Source: Dugong dugon
Lineage: Eukaryota > Chordata > Mammalia > Sirenia > Dugongidae
Assembly: GCA_030035585.1 (NCBI GenBank)
Contig: CM057462.1
Location: 120,957,234 to 121,021,233 of the forward strand
DNA length: 64,000 nucleotides
Direction of reading: 5' to 3'
Within the stretch, counting starts at the first letter, position 1, and each line of letters opens with the position of its first letter. The position numbers and the translations under genes were made by a program. Positions 12,015-24,192 of the stretch are shown in pieces. The notes under the pieces were generated by a model. The model did not search any database. It saw only the letters and a program-made list of their open reading frames with translations, and was not told the origin of the DNA.

Positions 12015-12240
12015 ATTTAGTGCAAGAAAAGGCTCAAAGCCTTTTCAGTGATTTAAAAGCTGCACACGCAGCAAGTGAAGGTGATTGTGATGAAGAATTT
12101 GTTGTCTGTAGGGGTTCATTCGTTTCAAAGTTAGGGCTAATTTACATAACATTAAAGTACAAGTACATGTGGAAGTTGGACTTTCTCTGGGGACTGCCTG
12201 GACTTCAAAATGTCAACTGGTAGTTCAAAACCTGGTTGTA
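12015..12240 (+). pseudogene. Pogo/Tigger-type transposase fragment
   Basis: The frame from 12020 reads QEKAQSLFSDLKAAHAASEG, then EEFVVCRGSFVSKLGL. This resembles the CENP-B/pogo helix-turn-helix region of Tigger transposases, which has the pattern QEKAxxLFxxLK followed by ExFxASRGWFxRF. In the frame as it stands, the tryptophan of the RGWF motif is Ser, and similarity fades after about residue 40. It is an inert fossil. Similarity was judged from memory of the family. Confidence 0.6.
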
Positions 12241-12443
12241 ATTAGGAATGGCTTATACGCCAAATATTCTCGAATATACTATATCCAAAGTATTTACTAA
12301 TCTCTTGTTCTATATAGAAGCAATTCTTCAAACAAGTCATACTTAATGCTTCCCCTTCCCTTTTCATGACATATTAGATGGCATTTTTATTTCACCTCCA
12401 ATCAAGTAAGCATCATCTAAATCTAAACTGGAAAACTATATTA

Positions 12444-12608
12444 AAACCAAAACCAAATCCGTGGCTGTCGAGTTGATTCCGACTCATAGTGACTCTGTAG
12501 GACAGAGTAGAACTGCCCCCATAGGGTTTCCAAGGAGCTGCTGGTGGATTTGAACTGCCAACCTGTGGCTAGCAGCAGAGTTCTTAACCACTGCACCACC
12601 AAGGCTTC
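12444..12608 (-). repeat. AfroSINE, antisense, with 12-bp target duplication
   Basis: A complete copy (GGCTGTCGAGTTGATTCCGA, TGTAGGACAGAGTAGAACTG, ending CACCACCAAGGCTTC). It is flanked by AAAACTATATTA at 12432-12443 and again at 12609-12620, a perfect target-site duplication. Confidence 0.93.
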
Positions 12609-13277
12609 AAAACTATATTAGATGCTTCAGAAATAATTTTTTAAATAGTCCCTGAACTCCATCTTATATAACACATTTTTATTTTAGTACCATTATTTTG
12701 TTGTCCCTGTGTACCCTTTTCAGCTGCTTCATTATTTAAGTAGGAATTAAATGATCTATTTTGCTGTTCCTTCTCTAAGAAACGGTTCTAATCAGTCTGT
12801 CTGTCAAGTGAGACTTAAAGGATAAGATTTTTATTAAATCTGCTGTTGTCTTTAGTCTTCCATTTAAAGCCCAGTTTACTCATAAAGTATTCTGGGATAT
12901 AATAGATGACCACATTCTTTATTCCTGCATTCTTCCAACCTCAGCAATTCAGTCGGCTTGATCTCTGCCTATAGCTGCAGCTGTTTCATGTTTCATAGAC
13001 ATATTTTGTACATACGTTACCTGGCACTGTGCTAAACTGTTTACATGCTTAATTATATGAAAAATTTTAGAGGCAAAGCCCATATATTTTTAGTCTGATA
13101 TAAAACTATTCAATGTTTGTTTTGCTATCCTTAGAAGCAGTTGTCAACTTTGCTTTTGAGTTTTTCATTTATTTATTGAGTTTATAATATATATGGAGAT
13201 TGTGCTACATGCTTTGGGGAAATACCAAAGAAATAAAAGCAAGGCCACGTCTTTCAAGTAATTTCTTTATAATTTTG

Positions 13278-13312
13278 AACCAACTCGACAGCAGTGGGTT
13301 TGGTTTTTGGTG
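13278..13312 (+). repeat. AfroSINE 3' tail fragment
   Basis: CCAACTCGACAGCAGTGGGT followed by TTGGTTTTTGG is the terminal part of an AfroSINE, sense orientation. Confidence 0.6.
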
Positions 13313-13384
13313 GTTTATAATTTAATTGAACATAAAACATAGGCACAGAAACTATGAGGATAGTTAAAAGAAACCATATCTATT

Positions 13385-13850
13385 TAGGTAGCATTGTCAC
13401 CAAAAAATGTTTAACCTGGATCTAATCCTGAGGAAACAGATCCGTATTGTAGAACATTCTACAGAATAACTGCCCTGGACTCTGTTACAAAGTGTCATTG
13501 TGATTCCAACCACAAAAAGTCAGGGAGGATGGGAGGGGGTTTAGGAAACTGAAGAGACACGAAAACCAAATGTAATGTGTGATCTGCTTATTGGATCCTG
13601 GATGAAAAATGAGATATCGTTTCTTTGTTCATAGATAGTATATGCTGAGGTTTTTAGGGATGAAGTATGTCTGTAACTTGCTTTCAGATGGTTCAGAAGA
13701 AATTAAGAGAGGGAGAAAAAAGATTAAAATGTCAAATTGTAATTAGTGAATGTAGGTGAAGAGTATGGATGTTGAGTGTACTAGTCTTTCAACATCTGTA
13801 GTTTAGAAATTTTTCAAAATTAAAAAGTTGAGATAAAAGAAGAAGTTACA
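13385..13850 (+). repeat. L1M-type ancient L1 3'UTR
   Basis: GATCTAATCCTGAGGAAACA, AACATTCTACAGAATAACTG, CTTATTGGATCCTGGATG and the tail CAAAATTAAAAAGTTGAGAT follow the 3'UTR of old L1M elements in order. Confidence 0.75.
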
Positions 13851-14267
13851 ACAAGGGGAAAAACGATAAACATTTGAAAATATAAATGATAAGAAGACTA
13901 ATAGGAATGAGGTAGATTTAATTAATAGAGTTATATTTTTGAGATGGGCTTTACTCGGTTAATAGCTATTGTCAGAAGACAGGTAATCAGCTCCTCTAAT
14001 GAGAAAGTGGTGTATGTCAAATAGGTGTAATTCACAGCATCTTTTAAGATCTTTGTTAATTTCTTAACTCTTTTCTCTTCTCATGTATTTAGGTCTCTGA
14101 TTATATTTAACCCCTTTAATAATATCCAGAATTTGCCTACTCTGTAAGACAACAGTGGTATTTTTTTTTTCCTTTTAATTCACTGCCAAGCCAACCTCTG
14201 GTTATTTGCATTAGAGCCCACAGTTTGCTATTAGTTGCATATACTGACTTTTCAGAGCAACACTTTA

Positions 14268-14455
14268 GATGAGTGTGTCTCAGTCTTTAATATGTATACT
14301 AATAACTTGTTAAAACGCAAATTCTGATTCAGAAGGACCAAGATGGGGCCTGATTGTCTGAATTTCTAAAAAATCTTGCACTTGATGCCAAAGCTGTTAA
14401 TTGCTTTGTTTGATTAGCAAAGATCTAGACCATGATTCTCAGTGGGTGTGTGGGA
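14268..14455. mobile_element. MER5-like hAT non-autonomous DNA transposon
   Basis: AACTTGTTAAAACGCAAATT, CTGATTCAGAAGGACCAAGA and ACCATGATTCTCAGTGG fit the MER5/Charlie group. Confidence 0.6.
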
Positions 14456-14689
14456 AGCTGCATATTATAATCTCTTTAGGATAGTGGGATAGTTATTCTC
14501 AAATTCATATTCCTCCCACTGAACAAAAATCCAGACCTCTTGCCTAGGCCAGTAGGCCTTTAATCTAGCCCTTATCCACGGTTCCAGCCTCTTTTTCAGT
14601 AGCCACACTGGCCTTTTGGTGCTTATTGTACCCAGCCTTTGCCACTGTAAGAGCTCTTCACTTACCATTTCCTCATAGAATGCACTTCT

Positions 14690-15115
14690 TCCACGATTCC
14701 TTTCATGTTATCCATTGAAGGATTCAGCTTAAACGGCATCCTCTTAGAAATACCTTACCTAGCCATTCTGTATGTTAAAGACATTCTCTAAATTACTTGG
14801 CACTATTTCTGTATCCTTCTTAGTACTTATCAGCTTATGAAATTGTCTTATTGGTTAATTTGTTTACTGCCTATCTTTTCACCATTATATATAAAGGTGG
14901 AACCTCATCTGTCTTGTTCACCAGTGTATCTCCTTTGGTGACCTGGGAAGCCTGGTGATCTACTTCCAAAAAATCAGCCATTGAAAACCCTACGGGGCAC
15001 AGTTCTACTCTGACACACATGGGGTTGCCGTGAGTGGGAACTGACACGACAGCAACTTGTTAACTGGCTGAGACATAGTAGATAACTCCATAAATTGTTG
15101 AATGAATGAACATAC
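14690..15115 (+). repeat. L2 3' end interrupted by an AfroSINE
   Basis: CTTGGCACTATTTCTGTATC, AAGGTGGAACCTCATCTGTC and CACCAGTGTATCTCC are L2 3' sequence. After the SINE at 14947-15060, the L2 resumes with GAGACATAGTAGATAACTCC and ends TTGTTGAATGAATGAA. Confidence 0.7.
14947..15060 (+). repeat. AfroSINE, sense, 5' truncated
   Basis: CTGGTGATCTACTTCCAAAA, CATTGAAAACCCTACGGGGC and ACACATGGGGTTGCCGTGAG. It lies within the L2 3' end, so it is younger. Confidence 0.85.
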
Positions 15116-17169
15116 GAACAAATGGTAGTTCTTAGATACGCATAACGCTTATGTTGATAATTGCAGAGTGAACCACCCTGATTGATAGGAGCATCATCTA
15201 TCAATATCCCTGAGGTGATTTGGAGTCAAAACAACACAATTCTGAACTTTAATGAAGCTATTATGTTCTATTGCCGCTGATTCTTTCTTATAATTGTATC
15301 TAGTTATTACTCAGTTTTCCTTTTTGCATAGAAAACTTCTCTCCTGTTTAGTCTTATAAACGTACCCACAACCATACAAGGGATGTTTATTTTAAGTAAA
15401 TGCATGTGTAGGAGTTTGGTATATAGTGATTACTCAAGTTAATAGTAGTATTCATTTGTGGATAGTAATTACTAAGTTGGGATTTGACCAGGATGACATT
15501 CCTACTCTTTTAAATAGTGAAAACAAATTCTTTTGTGAGGTAAATCTTATTAAGAATGTAGATTTACATATTGTTAGTGAAATGGTGCTTCCTTAGCCTT
15601 TTCTTACAGCACTGGTTCAGGTCTGATAAAAGCAGGAAATAAATCACAACAGCACTACCTACATTGCTTGTGTTTTCCCTAAAGGTCTCTTCTGATTACT
15701 TGCTAGCCTGACTCTGCTTGAGTTATAAAATCTGACAAAAATCAGTTTAGGATCTGCTCCAGGCTAGCCATAAAAACACTTTTTTTCATGTACTGTATCT
15801 AACTACTACTTCTGAAGCATCCTTCTTTATAGCGTATTTCAATCATAGTATAAAATTTCTCTGAATAAGGTCACGACTGTTTTCTTCTCCCCAAGCCAGA
15901 GTTTTCAGCCTCCTTGACTTCATTTGATACTACTAAATTTTGCTCCTTTTTGCCTGTTGCTTTACCTTTCATTAGTGCCAAGTATAGTTAGTAAGAATCC
16001 ATAAAGTGAACTGAGTAGGCGCTTGCTCACCAAATCTCTATTTCCTCCTCTTACTGTGTACTCCAGAGTCTTATTTTGAGGTCTTGGGCAGAATGCCCCA
16101 CCCTAGAGGAAAACCACAAGAAAATAAACTGAAAAATAAAGCAAGTAGTGCAGGAGAGGTAAGAAGGCATAAAATGATAGAGCAGCAGCTGGGGCTGGTC
16201 TTGATGAAGGACTTGGCTAAAAAGACAAGTGCTTAAATTAATACTCTGAAAAGAAAACTTTCCAAAAATACTCTTCAAAGGGGGTGGATGAGGTTGTTTG
16301 GGTTCTTGGAGATCAGTTTTGAAGAAGAGATAAAGATGGTATGGAATTTCAGTTGTATGTAAATAACACTTCTAAATGCTCTGGCTGTCTTCCAGCCTAG
16401 TCTGAACTGCCACTTTTAACCTTGTTGATATCATTTGTTTGCATAGCACTTTTTTCCACCCCATAAAGGGAAGGTAAACTCCAGCTCCGCATCTTTCGAT
16501 TTTTCGCAAATTGTAAATCAGCCACAGCTTTATTAATGAGATTTTGAACATATTGACTTGTTAAATGTTGATGAAATGAAAGAAAAAATAAGAAGTATGC
16601 AGCCTTTGGTATTCTCTTAGTTGGAGATTTAGAAAAAGACTGTGTGTTTAACTAACAATAATAGGGTCTGGACATTTTAAAAGCAATAATGGCCCATCTG
16701 ATTTTACCTCAGGAAGCATGAATTTAGGAAGTAAGTTCAAAATCCTACAGAGACATTTAGACTTGGCCTCTTGATTTTGCTCAGCACCCAACAACCCCTG
16801 GGGTTATCCAAAATAATAAAAAGACAAGGGGATAAGTCAAGGGTCATTGTTGAAATGGTTGTCCACTAAGAGAGCGGTGAGTAGGGTGGATTGGAAGATG
16901 AGATTATGATGAAAGCAAATTCATGTGGAAATAAACAATTGAGAGATGTTTAGCAACAGAGCTTTCGAATCTTGGAGATGGAGGAGTTTTGAGTAATGAC
17001 TAGAACTGAGAGGTTACCTTAGCAGTGAATAACATCTAAAAATCACAATGCCTAAATTTGTTGATCAGAATAATGATACTAAAAATAATAATGTCTGCTG
17101 TTTTTCCTTTCAAACCCTTCTGGTTTTCTCCCTTGTTTAAATAATAATAAATTAGGGTAATTAGCTAGT

Positions 17170-17265
17170 GGCATAGAAGATGATTGGACTAGAATCCAAG
17201 GTATGTGGTTCCTGGACTTCAGTTTCCTTATCTATGAAATAAAGAGTACAGGATATCCAAAGTCC
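17170..17265 (+). repeat. Possible MIR fragment
   Basis: GGACTTCAGTTTCCTTATCT followed by ATGAAATAAAGAGTAC resembles the MIR 3' half. Confidence 0.45.
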
Positions 17266-19356
17266 CTTTTCACAGATACCAGCTTTCACCAGACTTCCAG
17301 AGCCCAGCTGGAGGCACACACCTTTTTCTCATTTTATTAGTTTTTAAACTATGTTTCTTGGAATGCTTTGGTTCTGCTATGCTTCAAATATTACTGTCAT
17401 ACAAGCGTCATTCATCCTTAGGAGGGTATAGTTTAATGTCTGCCCTCCTTAGTGAAGGTGGAGGAAAACTGATATTTGAAGTTTGTATTATTTGATTCTT
17501 TTTTCTCCCTAGTCTTTCACCACAGTGTGCTCCAAGTTTGTGTTACGATGTTTCCAAACATTTGGCTTAACATTATTTTCTCAGACTTTAATCTAGTATC
17601 TCCCTCCTTTATTTCTCTCCTGCACCACCGCATTCATATTAAATCTCAGCTTCTGGAAAATCGAGCTGAATTGTTAAATATGTTTTAAGCTCCCTTTAAC
17701 AACCACAACCAATTCCTTATTCTCTTTGCCTTCTGTTTCCCCCTCATTTTTGAAATACTGGAACTGATTTTCACAGACCAAAGGTTTATAAGTGGCAGTT
17801 ATAAAAATCTTTCATATCAACACTTAAAATTTTTTAAGAATTTAGGTTTTGGATTATCTGATTTTTATTTTCTGTTTCATTTTCATTTGCCATTTGATGT
17901 TTTCATTCCATTTGGTACCTTTCTTGAACAAATGGGAAAAAAACATGAGAACCTCAAATCATATTTATTTGGCTCTTTGTTTTGGTAGGGAAAAAATTGA
18001 AAATAACTACTAAAATGAGAGTGTATATTTTCTAATGTAATATAATTGTTTTAATCTACATCCAGTTTTCAGATTTTATTTTAATGGTATGTGTGTATGT
18101 GGAGAGAATATTAGGATAAGTCTAATATTTTGTTTCCCTTCTAAAACCTCTATTTCTCTTAGTATATGATTCATTAATGCTTCCCCTAAAAAAATAAATT
18201 CTATTCCCAGGACCTTTCATTTTTCCCTTCATTTCTCTGCAATGTGGCTGCTTCTTCACTGTTTTCCTACCCCGCCCTGTCAATAGTCTTAGCCAGGAGG
18301 CAGCCATCACCATTCATTGCTGCTATGAACTTATTGACTCTAATCCCATATGATGTGCTCCAAAATATTACCATGTGACCAGCTCTATTCGAAAATGTAA
18401 GCGAAAGCTTGATAAATTGTCAGAATTAGGCAATTGACAATTCTGTGCTTTAGAGGCTGAGGTCACAGCTTGCAGATGCTTTCAGTGCAATATAGGGTGT
18501 TGCTACCCACCTACCACACACATATACTATATGTGGTATCTAGAAGAGATTTTAACCATTTGCTGTTTGTCTTGCAGAGATTCGTTTATTTTCCTTTGAG
18601 AAATTGTGTGTCAGCCTTGCAGCTGATGCTACTTAGATTTATCAAGTTCTCTATGTTAATTCTTAAAATTTTAATTATATTTACATTTTTAAGTTTTCTA
18701 TACTAACTAACCTTTTGTGTAATTTTCACTTCAGTAAATTAAAATAAATAATGTTTTCCATTTTTTTATTTGACCTTAAATCATATCTCTAATGTAATTG
18801 TTCTTTTTTTTTTTTTTAATAACTGCTCATGATATTTGCTCTCAATGCTTTAAAGTCTTCTTCATGTTTTCCTTAATCATTTTTGTTTAGAAGTTAGTTA
18901 CTTTTTGGTTTTGTTGTTGTTGAGTCTTTCAGCTTAAACAAATTTTTATTAATAACAAGCCCCCGAGAAGAAAGCAGTGTTAATATGCGGAGAATGTCTC
19001 TATGCTGCAGTGCTGCCGGCTTCAGCATGAGTATTGGTAGGGGATAGACACCCAACATCCCTGTGTAAATGTACCCACCTATAGATTTAAATGTACTAAA
19101 CTGAACATTTGTATTGTGTGATTGTGTTTTCAGAATTGTCTTTCATTGTGTTCTGAATGTGATGAGTAGTAGCTCTCTCTGATGAATTAAGTTACAGATT
19201 GCGCTATCCTTAGTCTTAAACCTGTGTTTTCAAGCTCTGTAATTGTCAAAATGGTGTGATTGGTTTTAAATAACTAAATGGAAAATATTTTGCTATCATC
19301 AGATTTCATTTTCTTTGACTTGTACTTAAGTAATGAGTGTGTTCTCTTTTTTTTAG

Positions 19357-19442
19357 GTGCGCTTTGTAAAGAATATAACTTCCTGGAAAGAGATGAAACC
19401 AGGGTTTTATCACGGACATGTTTCTTATTTGGATTTTGCAAA
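19357..19442 (+). CDS. HS2ST1: HS2ST1 exon 3 (residues 122-150)
   Basis: An 86-bp exon follows a T-rich tract ending TTTTAG and precedes the strong donor GTGAGT. It starts in phase 0 at Val122 and ends with two bases of Lys150 (phase 2 intron). It contains the Asn127 sequon NIT and the catalytic segment GFYHGHVSYLDF. His140 and His142 there are the residues established by mutagenesis and structure of the family as essential for sulfotransfer. The reading frame is clean and joins exon 4 in frame. Losing this exon would remove the catalytic base and shift the frame, so its conservation argues for a functional gene. Confidence 0.97.
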
Positions 19443-21264
19443 GTGAGTTACACCTAAAATGACACACTAAAAAGAATGCTTTTTACTTTAGCAGCCTAAA
19501 AAGGAATACATTGATTAAATTACTATGATTTTGATTTCCCTAAAAAAAGAATGTACTGACTTGCCTTTGTCACTTGTAGATATGTAATTTAAATATACCT
19601 TCTAGTGTTTTACTGCCCTCTAGTGTTCATAAATTGACAATTCTCATCTTTATTAGAAATTTGAGGTAGGTTAAATTTAGTTATTGTTCTTTAAAATTGT
19701 CATTATTATATGTATCCTTCTTGCACAACCAGAACGACACTATTTCAGGAGAGTTCTAAGCTTTAACCAAAAGGTCAGTGAGATTATGATTTATGTCATT
19801 GACTGAGAACTGAGAAAATAAAGAAGCCATCAGTCAGTTATTGTGCTCCGATGAATCTGCTTTTCAACCATGTCATAGTAAAGTGTATCCTTTCCCTGGG
19901 GCTACCTTGTTTTTGTTTTAAAATTGTGATGTATTAAGAAGAGACTTTTGAAAAAAATAACAGTTTTCCTCTATGTTTGAATTTGTCATTGGAGATAGGT
20001 AACTGTAACTTCCCATGTCTTTTGAAAGGATTAGGGTCAGGGTATTTCTATCATAATTCTCTTGAGAAAGATTCATAAAACTGTAGGCCAACTTACAGTA
20101 TCCAAGCATTGTGTGGCCCCTCTTCAGTCTGTGTCACATTAAGTACTAATCAGAAAATTGGTCAACAGGAATATTCTAAACATATGCAGCTCTTGGATCC
20201 ATTTGAAAGTTCTTTATAGTGCACATAATCCCATGATAGTAAAACCTCAAATCCAAATCTTTTCCTTAATAAGATTCTGCAGTAGCTTCAAAAACATTAA
20301 AAATAATTTTTTTTCTTATATAAGCTTATACATGTTTGCTCAGTCTTTTCATTAGCAGTCATGATTTCAAAGTAATACACGCTCATATATTTATCAACTT
20401 TAAAGGGCATTCTGTATGAAATTTGAAAAATTGATATCCCACTCTCAACTTCTTAAATTTGAAAAGAAAGAGTAGAATATGATGTTAATGATTCAAACAG
20501 ATTGATAATAAATATTAACTTTTTTGAAAATCATATAATTAAAAAGGATTCTCTTTAAAATTACATGCATAAACTGATATATTCCTATTTCTAGTTCCTT
20601 CCACAGTACTCAAGATTTTTCAATAACATGATAGTTGTAAATAATTTATATTTCATTATTGAAAACATTTTATAGGCAGCTTTAAAATAATTATTTTTTT
20701 CTTTGCAGTTGCATTGAACCAATTTCATAAACTTCATTCATATGCGTATTTCCCCTTAGGGTTGCATTTTCCTTGGATTGAATGTTTGTTACCCTTTCAC
20801 GTGAATGATTTATTTTTTCCACACACAGCTTGGTTTCTAATACTTGAGATTTTCATTATTAAAATAATATTGAGTGCTTTTGCTTTTGGCAAAAGTCTTG
20901 TACTTAGAACAAAGTTCTGGTATATGCTGGGGTTCTTGCTGTTGAAAAAGTATAAAGCTTTTTGAAAAGATTAATCTCATTTGTTCAATATTGACATGAA
21001 AGCTTAGGGGTTGAATATTTTCATAGTCTCATGTTAGATTGGAAGGGAAAAGTATTGTGAAAATTTTAACGGGCCTTACAAGATTTTAAAAAGGGTATTT
21101 AGAGGAAATGTTTTTTGATATATATAATGAAGAACTGTTATGGATGTATCTTTTAAAATCTTTTAGTTTGACAGTTCTATTCACCATGAATGAATAAGGA
21201 GGAAGAAAAAAATATCTCTATACCAGTTTTTAAAATACGTTGTTCTTCAAAAATGTTCTTGCTA

Positions 21265-21361
21265 TTTACAGCCTTGGAAACCCTACGGGGGAGTTCTACT
21301 CTGTCCTGATAGGGTCACTATGAGTCAAAATCGACTCGACAGCATCCAGTTTTTGGTTTTA
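21265..21361 (+). repeat. AfroSINE 3' part with long target duplication
   Basis: ACAGCCTTGGAAACCCTACG, GTCACTATGAGTCAAAATCG and the tail TTTTTGGTTTTA. The flanks repeat TTCTTCAAAAAT..TTCTTGCTA at 21243-21264 and 21362-21384, a target duplication of about 22 bp with small differences. Confidence 0.88.
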
Positions 21362-22081
21362 TTCTTCAAAAATTATTCTTGCTAGGCCTAGTACTTTATG
21401 GAATTCATTAAAATATTTGCTGTCAGGAGAAAATGGTCAAACTTGGTAAAAGAACTATTTAATCATATAGCTCTTTAATTACTTTAACAGAGACATGAAA
21501 AAGAGTGTAGCCCAGTAAAACCCAATAAGCCCAGGAAATAAAACAGAGAAATTAAAAATGAAAAATCCTTTATAGTTTAGACTGGTCACTAAACGGTACA
21601 CATTTTGTTGACTGGCCTATGTCTGTCAAGCCATATTTTGGTTTTATTTATTTGGTTTAATTCTGAACTTTAGAATAATAACAAAAATGTCTTCTTTTTA
21701 CATGTTTGCATTCTTACCCTATCTTGTTCCTTTTTCTCTTAATCCTATTTTTTGAATATTAGACTTTAGTTTTTGGAGCACTTTTAGGTTTACAGAAAAA
21801 TTTTACACAAAGTACTGTAAGTTCCCATGTTACCCCCCCCCCCCCCCCCCCACGCACACAACATAGTTTCATTAACTAAAACCCATAGTTTACAATAGAA
21901 TTCAGTCTTTGTGTTGTGCAGGTCTGTGGGTTTTGACAAATGTGTCATGTCACTTACGCACCATTATAGTATCATTCAGAATAGTTTCACTGCCCTAATA
22001 ATGCCCTATTTCTCTACCTATTCACCCTTTCTTCCCTCCCCCTGAACCCTTGGCAACCACTCATATTTTTATCATCTCTTA

Positions 22082-22197
22082 AGATGTGGCAGTCAGCTTC
22101 TGTACAGATTACAGCCTTAGAAACCCTTTGGGGCAGTTCTGCTCTGTCCTGTAGGATTGGACTCGGAATTGACCCAACCGCACACAACAAAAACAAG
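22082..22197 (+). repeat. AfroSINE, sense, 5' truncated
   Basis: GATGTGGCAGTCAGCTTCTG, AGAAACCCTTTGGGGCAGTT and GGACTCGGAATTGACCCAAC. It is nested in the antisense L1M. Confidence 0.87.
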
Positions 22198-22683
22198 TAG
22201 TTTTACCTTTTCTAGAATGTTATATAATTGGAATCATACAGTTTATAGCCTTTTCAGTCTGATCTTTCACTTAGCAATATGCATTTAAGGGTCCTCCATG
22301 TCTTTCATGGCTTGATAGTATTTTTTTTAAATTGCTGAATAATATTCCATAGTATAGATATACCATAGTTTATTTATTCACCTATTGAAGTACATTTGGG
22401 TGCTTCTGATTTTTGGCAATTATGGATAAAGCTGCAGTGAACATTGATGTACAGATTTTTGTGTTAATATAAGTTTTCGATTCATTTGAATAAATCCAGC
22501 ATGATTGCTGGATTATACAGTAAACTGTGTTTAGCTTTGTAAGGAACTACCAGACTGTCTTCCAAAGTGCCTGTACCGTTTTGCATTGCCACCAACAATG
22601 CACTAGAGTTCCTATTGCTCCACACCCTCAACAGCATTTGATGTTGTCAGTGTTTGAATTTTAATCATGCTAATAAGTATGTA

Positions 22684-22873
22684 AGGAGCCCTGATAGCAC
22701 AGTAGTTAATGCACTGGTCTGCTAACTGAAAGGTCGTCTGTTCGAAACCACCTGTGGCTCTGAAGGAGAAAGATGTGGCAGTCTGCCTCCGTAAGGATTT
22801 ACAGCTTTAGAAACCCTATGGGGTCGCTACGAGTCGGAATCGACTCCATGGCAGTGGGTTTCATTTGGCTTGG
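22684..22873 (+). repeat. AfroSINE, full-length, sense
   Basis: The head GAGCCCTGATAGCACAGTAG, the B-box-like GTCTGTTCGAAACCACC, and the body AGTCTGCCTCCGTAAGGATT ending GGCAGTGGGTTTCATTTG. Flanks AATAAGTATGTA (22672-22683) and AATAGGTGTGTA (22874-22885) are an imperfect target duplication within an L1M. Confidence 0.92.
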
Positions 22874-23136
22874 AATAGGTGTGTAGTGGTATCTCATTAT
22901 TGTCTATCCTTTGATTTTTTTTTTTTTAGCACAATTTTCTAGTCATTCTTCCTTTCCATTTTCCCATTTAGTGTTCAGTTACTGCTTTTTGTTTTCCTTT
23001 TAATTTGTAGAAAATGAAACCTTAAAAATAATGTAGCTATGATAAATTAATAACTTTAGAAATTTTTCAGTTTATAATTGTATAGGGTGGACATTTTTCA
23101 AAATGTAAATAGTAATCATAAGGGAAATTTCCATTC

Positions 23137-23236
23137 AAATATTTATTGATTCCCTACTATATGTTAGAGTTTATGCTAGAGTACAGGGGATATAAAATTA
23201 AAGAAGTTGCAGTTCTTGCCCTCAATGAGTTCACTG
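23137..23236 (-). repeat. L2 antisense fragment
   Basis: TATTTATTGATTCCCTACTA, TACAGGGGATATAAAATTAA and TTCTTGCCCTCAATGAGTTC match the reverse of the L2 3' end. Confidence 0.55.
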
Positions 23237-24179
23237 AAACCCCAACTTTTTTCTGTATAGTTACTAGTTTATTGTTTTATAATTAGTGAAAAGATTATAG
23301 ATTTCCCTCCCTTTTAAATTTGTATTACTGAGTTAATCAATAGCATCCATTACTTCTAATTTTCTTCAGACTTCAAAAAGAAAAACATTAGAGCATCTCT
23401 TTTCAAAAAACCCTTTCAAGTAATATTTTCCTTCATAATGAGTAATGATCAGCTAAAAGAAAATCGTTTTCATGCTATAGTTTTGATCATTTTCTATTCA
23501 GATTTTTCTGATCTAGCTAATTCAAGGTCACATGTGAGCATCTATCTTAGAAAGATATTTAAAAATTATTTTTGATGTAACAGTCAGTTTTATTTAGGCA
23601 CATGTCAGGTGTGTACCTTTATGCCTGTCCCAGGAATGAGAATGGGTTTTCATTGCTATCATTTTGGTTTCTCCACATCAGCTCTGTTGTCATTTTCAGA
23701 ACGATTGAGGTGAATTAGTGAAGAAGCCGACATGTTAGCACAAGAAACAAATTCCTAAATGCTTCACTTGGTCTGAAATAGCCTAGAGGTTAACAGTGTG
23801 ACAGTATTTTAGGCCTAAATAGAGTTTGTTAGTATATAGATTGATGTGAGATTGTCCATTTTATCTTGTAATTCTGTGCTGAACCAGTTGAAATTTGCAC
23901 CATTTTCTACAAGTTTCAACAAAAATGTCACAGCACTGTGGAAACATTTGTTAATTATTGTTTTAATCGTTATAGACAAATTCAGGTATGGCCTTTTCTT
24001 TGCCCTTGTACTGCTAGCTGTTTCTACAGCATTGACGCTGTAGACAGCTAAGGAACAAACTCTAGAGGCAGGTAGATGTGCAGTTAAATCTACCTCGACA
24101 CCTTAAAGCTCTGTGATCTCAGCCACATTACTTCAGATCTTGGAACTTCAGTTTCTCCATTTGTAAAATGAAGATAATA

Positions 24180-24192
24180 AAAAGTAATTACT
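24180..24192 (+). repeat. Target-site duplication of the full-length L1, left copy
   Basis: AAAAGTAATTACT directly precedes the L1 5' end and matches 31564-31576 exactly. Confidence 0.92.

Larger units (their letters stand above)
9137..19356 (+). other. HS2ST1: HS2ST1 intron 2
   Basis: A phase 0 intron from donor GTAAAC to acceptor TTTTAG. Recognisable repeats cluster in its first 6 kb (listed separately). The stretch 15115-19356 is mostly unique-looking AT-rich sequence in which I recognise only a faint MIR-like piece around 17170-17265. A less AT-rich patch at about 18955-19080 lies some 300 bp before exon 3 and matches no repeat I know. Confidence 0.85.
21755..22915 (-). mobile_element. 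L1M antisense, split by two AfroSINEs
   Basis: The antisense of an old L1 3'UTR and ORF2 end: GCACTTTTAGGTTTACAGAA, GTTTCATTAACTAAAACCC, then TTGCTGAATAATATTCCATA and CTTCCAAAGTGCCTGTACCG, then GTGTGTAGTGGTATCTCATT after the second SINE. A run of 19 C at 21833-21851 lies inside. SINEs at 22082-22197 and 22684-22873 interrupt it. Confidence 0.8.

Noticed and set aside
14465..14668. Reverse-strand 67-codon frame with many Trp and Arg
   Set aside because: No family resemblance; adjacent to a MER5-like element and without gene context.
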